This document shows positions 58,714-64,000 of a DNA stretch of 64,000 bases, piece by piece. Below the pieces are notes generated by a model. That model was not told where the DNA came from. It did not search any database and saw only the letters and a program-made list of their open reading frames with translations. The DNA lies in the NCBI GenBank assembly GCA_003260075.1, contig QLIY01000122.1, forward strand, positions 62,001-126,000, read 5' to 3'. Within the stretch, counting starts at the first letter, position 1. The number at the start of each line of letters is the position of its first letter. Position numbers and translations under genes: made by a program. Source of the stretch: Phallusia mammillata. Its lineage: Eukaryota > Chordata > Ascidiacea > Phlebobranchia > Ascidiidae.

Positions 58714-59154
58714 CTCTTGTTTACTGATGACTGACTGCGCAAATTTCGTGTTTCGCTTTGACATGGCCGGCTTATAATCTCCAGCCAAATGTCAGTTTTG
58801 CAAACTTGCAAGGTTTCATTGCAAACAAACTTCTCTGTGTCCTTCGAACAAGTTTGTTGTGTTGGTGTATGTACTGTTACATAACTTATGACTAATTGTA
58901 GTGTTTGCATATACACGCAGCTAAAGTTCAAGGNCTCTTGTTTGCTGATGACTGACTGCGCAAATTTCGTGTTTCGCTTTGACATGGGCGGCTTATAATC
59001 TCCAGCCAAATGTCAGTTTTGCAAACTTGCAAGGTTTCATTGCAAACAAACTTCTCTGTGTCCTTCGAACAAGTTTGTTGTGTTGGTGTATGTACTGTTA
59101 CATAACTTATGACTAATTGTAGTGTTTGCATATACACGGACCTAAAGTTCAAGG
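58714..59154 (+). repeat. 220-bp direct duplication joined by one N
   Basis: 58714-58933 and 58935-59154 differ at a handful of positions, with an N at 58934. This is the same tandem pattern as the poly-G junctions but with an explicit gap base. Confidence 0.9.
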
Positions 59155-60568
59155 GGCAAAAAAGTGGTTTGTTAAACCAAATAGAAAAATACAAATATTG
59201 TAAACGTTCAAATTTGTAACGTTTCATTGTGGTTTGGATTCATGTTTTCAATTTCCAGTTAGTTTTAGCCTGTTAATTTGAAATGTCGTAAAATCTGGCG
59301 ACTGAGTTAAAAACACACTTTCTTATTTCAAATTTTTGTTGGAACTGCTGTAACTTTGTGTGTTGTTAAACGCTAAGTAGGGTCAACATATTGGATAAGC
59401 GGGGGCCTGGGTCTTCGCCTAACCATACTTACATATTGTATCACCGCTATGGCTTACCACACAGGAGGGCTTCCCAGCGAGCATATATCAACACTGACTG
59501 TTGGCCCGACCTCCAGTCGCTGTCTGACCGCCAATAATATTGACGCCTTGGAATCCCAGGCATTCGTAGCGTGGTGTTGTGGTGCCCTTATGTCGCCTAA
59601 CACCTTTTGCTTGTAGATGAATTGTCGCTGAGTCACTATCCGTTTCCCGGCGGTGCTCTGTAACTATTGACTATAGTCGTTCATTTTGTGCCATCTTTTT
59701 CGCGCCGCAAATTGGTGTTATCGTCTATACTGGTGAATGTTATTTATCGGAACCGCCTTTATTATCAAGGCGTATTAAGGTAAAGCACATTGTTGGAATC
59801 GCTTGGTAGCCTTTACGACATATTTGCTGTATTCTGACTTGACGTCTAAGCCAATGTTTTGCAACTGCCGTTTCGTGTGAACTATTTAGGCCTACCAAAA
59901 ACTATTTTTTGTTATCTTATTCGAAAATCGTTGATTGGAGGTATGATGATTGTAGATACAGTAAATCTATGTTGGTTAGATTTTAAAATTATGAAATTTA
60001 ATATTTTTTGCCACTTAGACAAAATCAGTGGTGATTGTTGTTGCGGTATGTTTTAATTCGTTTAAGTATTTATAAAATCCAAATATTATGTTTATTGCTT
60101 TGATCTTCAGATTCTACAAAACGATCGGACCGTAATAAAATTTTTTTTACCGGTCTACTAACCTGAACCACTGTTGTCAGTTAACTTGTAATATATGCTG
60201 ACTCACAACTGTTTGGGTTATTATTTGTGAGCTTCGTTTATAAAATCAGGGCTAAACGGATTCCGAAGTGATTTTTGCTTTAAACCCAGCAACAATTATA
60301 GCGAAATTAAACCCATTGACAATTGGACTGAAATTTCCATATGTCGCCATTTTTTACATAGGCGTTTCTGTGCCTTGTCACATCAGCAAATCAACACAAG
60401 ATGTAATAACTATGCTGATCTATACTTTCATTATCGAAAATACCAAGATCGTGACTGGATAAAATATAAAACGTGTATATATTTTTACCTCGCCTACCCC
60501 TAAAACACACCTATTTACATAAGCCACCGATCATTTCGAAAGCAAACCTCTAATTGCTCCCTGTCCGA

Positions 60569-60605
60569 TGACGTCATATACCGAAACAAGTGAGTCATGA
60601 CGTCA
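60569..60605. promoter_or_regulatory. Paired CRE sites with overlapping AP-1 site
   Basis: TGACGTCA is at 60569-60576 and 60598-60605, and TGAGTCAT at 60591-60598 overlaps the second. No gene is recognised nearby, so function is unknown. Confidence 0.35.
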
Positions 60606-62291
60606 GAGTCTTGATATAATTTGTCATTTCATTTCCCGTTCACAGATGGAAAAATGAGTATTATAATTTTCAATTTACTGTGGAAATTTAAACGTTATCA
60701 CCGGTTACGGGCGTGCTCTGTTTTATTATAATCCCAGCTGTAATAATTATTATATGATTACCACTTTGGTTAAGTTATGATAGGTTCTCATCTTTTGGGC
60801 CACTTTGTAATCTACAAGTCTTATCTTCGCCATTACAGGACAATAGCCTATTACCGAATCTGCCTATTTTCCACGTAAATTTATTGCCCTTACCGATTCT
60901 TCAATTAAAGTTTGCTAAACTTGTATTTGACTTTACCGCTCCGGTGGTCCCCGCCCATAATCGCACCATTGTTTCCCCACCTAATTGCGTTTTTAAATTT
61001 TGATAGCATATCCGCTGTCACATAAATTCAAAGACCATTTCGCTTGGCGCAAATATTGTTTTTGCGTCTAGCTTTGCTCTCTTGTGGTAAACTGATATTT
61101 GGATTATGGTAGATAGATCGGTTTATAGCAAGCTGGTATTTAATCAGAGTGTTCCAAAACAGTTTCTTGACCCGTAATTGCACTATTTCTGACACTTGAG
61201 TGTGCTATAAAAAGACATAATCCCTAAAATTACGCCCCAAGAGGTCATGTTAATAGCAACTAATTAAATGTCCGTTAACAGTTTTTATAAAATCGGTTCG
61301 TGGAAATCATTGCCAATGTTGTACCTAAAACATTTTGCAAGTCATGCATTGTTGAAATTTGACTTTGGAGATAAATGTAGGCTATACATAACCAATCGTC
61401 CAGTTTTGTTTTTGAACCTAGAAAGTACAGTCTTTTTGAAGTGTTGATTCTGTCATTTGTGTGTTCAATTTGAAACATCAGTTTTTAAATTGCGATAAAT
61501 AAAAAAAATGAAGTTTTGTAATCTTGTTTCTCGAACATTCCCGCAAAGACTACGGTCTCGAAGAACCTTTCGTCCAATTTAGTCGTGTTGCCGCGCACGG
61601 TGCGATGTCGATCTTAGACAACAAAAAACGTTTGTCATTTCTTCTATCAACCGTGGCCTTGACGCCAAATGGACAGCTCATGTAATGCCACTGACACTGT
61701 GCGAACGTGACACAAGTGACACCAGTCATAACTGCTGATCTAGATCTTTACCTTGAGACTAATTGACTTTTGTGTTTTCAAGTTTCTTGTTTTTTTCTTA
61801 CTTGCCCGCGATGTTACGTGACTTAGAGCTCATAGTCAATTAGCGTTATGACTTAATTTTAGCCTTTACGTTTTTCGTAGTTTCTGACGGATCCCGTTTC
61901 TTTTGTCACAAACGCGGTTCCGCAGTTTTCACACAAGAAGAAACAGGAACAGAGGTTTTAGTGTTCCTTGTTCCCCTCGTTATTACGCACCTTGTTGAAA
62001 TCATACCAGACCATGACTTATCTGATGAAACCGCACGTAAAATTTTCTCCTTATCTTAACTGCACCGTCCGGTATGAAAACCTAGATATTTTATTGCCTG
62101 CAGACCAATTGCTGCGACTAGAATATGATAGATATTAAGATTATAGACACGTGTAATTTTTTTGTATTCTGTATTATTTTGGTAATTGATTACGTTTTTT
62201 TATGAGGTGCACAAATCAACGTATCTTGTCGTAACCTATAATCTTAAAACTTGGATCCCAGTATATGAGCTATTGCTGCCAGGCATAATAT

Positions 62292-62406
62292 CAAGTTTAT
62301 AGAGCTCTTCTGGCAAGTATTTTTATTCCGACGTTTCGACGACCTATACAGGTCGCCTTCATCGGGGTAAATAACACTGAATGCGCGTAGACGCTCTATA
62401 AACTTG
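62292..62406 (-). repeat. Inverted-repeat element with hammerhead-like centre
   Basis: Perfect 14-bp arms CAAGTTTATAGAGC (62292-62305) and GCTCTATAAACTTG (62393-62406) enclose, on the minus strand, CCGATGA, a 7-bp stem GGCGACC / GGTCGTC, then GAAACG (62331-62374). The CUGANGA box has C for U and there is an extra A, so this is a degraded core. Confidence 0.4.
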
Positions 62407-64000
62407 GACCCCAGCAGTGTTTGTCTGTTGCGAACTTTGTTAGGGAATATGTTATTACAGGTTTATGCACAATTCCCACTATAGTGACCTATATCGGAAC
62501 AAAAGTTTTGAACATGCAGTTTACGTTCTGTCCATCACGTTTGAAGAGCAACTAAATGGCCTGTTTAACCATGCGTTGAGTAAAACCGTTTTACGTACAA
62601 TGTTTCCAACTTTGAAGTCGGCCAAGCTCGATCAGATGCTATTTTTGTCCAAAGTTGTGTAATAGGTAACTCTTGTTACGTCACAGTGGTTGATGGGAGC
62701 TGTAAAGCAACAATGGACGCAACTCACCCAAAACCTTAACTGACCGCCAATGCACGTCAAGCCCTAGATAATCATCACCGAACCGTCTCTTGTTTATTCG
62801 TCCACTTTTTTCATAAAAACGTGGACAAAGCTACAAACAACAAAATGACGCAACCTTCGGGAGAACGAATTAACACGTCATTACACCTTTTTTATTTGCT
62901 GTCGGTCGTATAACGTCCAATGCATTGGCTTTTCCCCCATGAGGTTCGTAAAAAATGTTTCACAAGGAATTTCTCTCCGAAAAATGCGGCGTATACCTTT
63001 TCATAGCGACGTCACTAACGATGTTTACACGCCCGACGACGCAGTTATGAAAATTTTCCATAGATTCTCCCTTTCTGGCCAAGGCTCGTTTACAGAAATC
63101 GAGGCACGTTTAGCAGAAGTACATCTGATAAAACCAGATGGCATGGCAAGTCATTATGACAATTCTTAACGATGTTTGTGCACCAACATTTCGGGAAGTT
63201 TCCATGCATTTTTCTCACTAACCAGAGGTGCCCACGTAACGCAACGTGATATCGTAGTTAATTGAACGGAAATCGTGATGTTGTGTCATGAAATCAAAAC
63301 AGTGACACTAATGTTCTGTCCTCGCGATAGAATGTTGTTATTTCGCAATTCGTTACCGAAATATGACGATTTCAACCAAAAGGGGCTGAGGTTTTTCACG
63401 GTTCGATTTAATTGAATGCCAACGCGATAGGATGGCGTCCCAAGGTGCGGTCCCCGGTCTATTTGAGAATTGGACCAAAACGTGGCCTAGTGTACGTTGC
63501 TGACGCCGATTGACCCCCTTTACTTGATTCCAAACTTATGATTTTTATTTACGCACGCTTGAGAAATGTCCAATGAGACGTTTCCCGCTACAGTGTTTGT
63601 GGGTGCGCTACGTTTACGTCGTGTGGGTTATATTTGTTAGTGTGCGTAGTATTTTTCTACTGAATCATGGCGTGTGTGACTATTTAAAAACATACCGGAA
63701 AGGTGGTCTTATAGCGATTTGTTTTGTTTTATTTTTTTATAAATCACACTCCTTTAGCTTGAAAACTGTTCTTACTGTCGTTTTATCAGTCTTTAGTGGA
63801 TTTGAAAAGCTTTGACGCACTTTCTAATTTGTTATCAATGATCCAAAAGGTTTATTACGGATCGGAATACTAAAGACAATAATCACCGGAGTACTAATGA
63901 TGTTACAATGTAAGCACATTGCTGGTGTCATGAATTTGGACTTCTCTGACTTGAAGGCGTTGGTACTGGTAACGAATGACCTTTCTCTACATTTTTTCTA

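Larger units (their letters stand above)
59155..64000. other. Gene-poor right end
   Basis: Contains the CRE/AP-1 group (60569-60605) and the inverted-repeat element (62292-62406). No supported gene; GC-richer open stretch at 62939-63169 unrecognised. Confidence 0.45.

Noticed and set aside
62939-63169. GC-richer open stretch of 76 codons
   Set aside because: No recognised motif, splice partner or conservation evidence.
1-64000. CRISPR arrays, bacterial operons or ribosomal RNA genes
   Set aside because: The window shows spliced animal genes and none of the repeat-spacer, operon or rRNA signatures.

Overview
The window reads as animal nuclear DNA. It is AT-rich, with short GT-AG introns, multi-domain signalling proteins split into many small exons, many hAT-type transposon remnants and tRNA-derived repeats. 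A parathyroid-hormone-like precursor, compact genes and heavy allele-like variation between duplicated stretches suggest a tunicate, possibly a Ciona-type ascidian. The species is an inference.

Left part (1-18.9 kb, + strand). A mind-bomb-family E3 ubiquitin ligase begins upstream of the window. Its order is MIB/HERC2 domain, ZZ zinc finger, second MIB/HERC2 domain, MIB repeat, Pro/Ser-rich linker of tiny phase-1 exons, second MIB repeat and two RING fingers. No ankyrin repeats lie between them. The 3' end is present three times: cassette 1 with poly-C runs inside both RING exons, cassette 2 as a tandem copy that begins mid-exon, and cassette 3 as a more diverged copy from the linker to the stop. 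Neither extra cassette has its own 5' half. Their splice phases fit donors in the first gene, so they could be alternative 3' ends, orphan copies or assembly products.

Middle (20.8-26.5 kb, + strand). A complete RNF13-type PA-TM-RING ligase of 14 exons gives 446 codons in one uninterrupted frame. Two alternative transmembrane exons share one upstream phase and can only be used one at a time. Its first exon is present twice across a poly-G junction.

Right part (26.5-64 kb). This is nearly gene-free. The exception is a three-exon minus-strand gene (46,320-47,964) for a 130-residue secreted precursor: a signal peptide, a pro-region, a Lys-Arg site, an amphipathic segment resembling PTH/PTHrP(1-34), and a strongly basic tail. 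A CRE, CCAAT and TATA-like group lies about 0.9 kb upstream of its coding exon.

A pervasive oddity is about twenty short poly-G runs, nearly all at junctions where the preceding 55-360 bp is repeated with small differences. Five longer G or C runs of 56-84 nt also occur. This looks like allelic contigs joined in tandem rather than biology, and it affects gene models. Transposons include several hAT elements with clear terminal inverted repeats and 8-bp target duplications, one with a BED-finger remnant and one nested pair.
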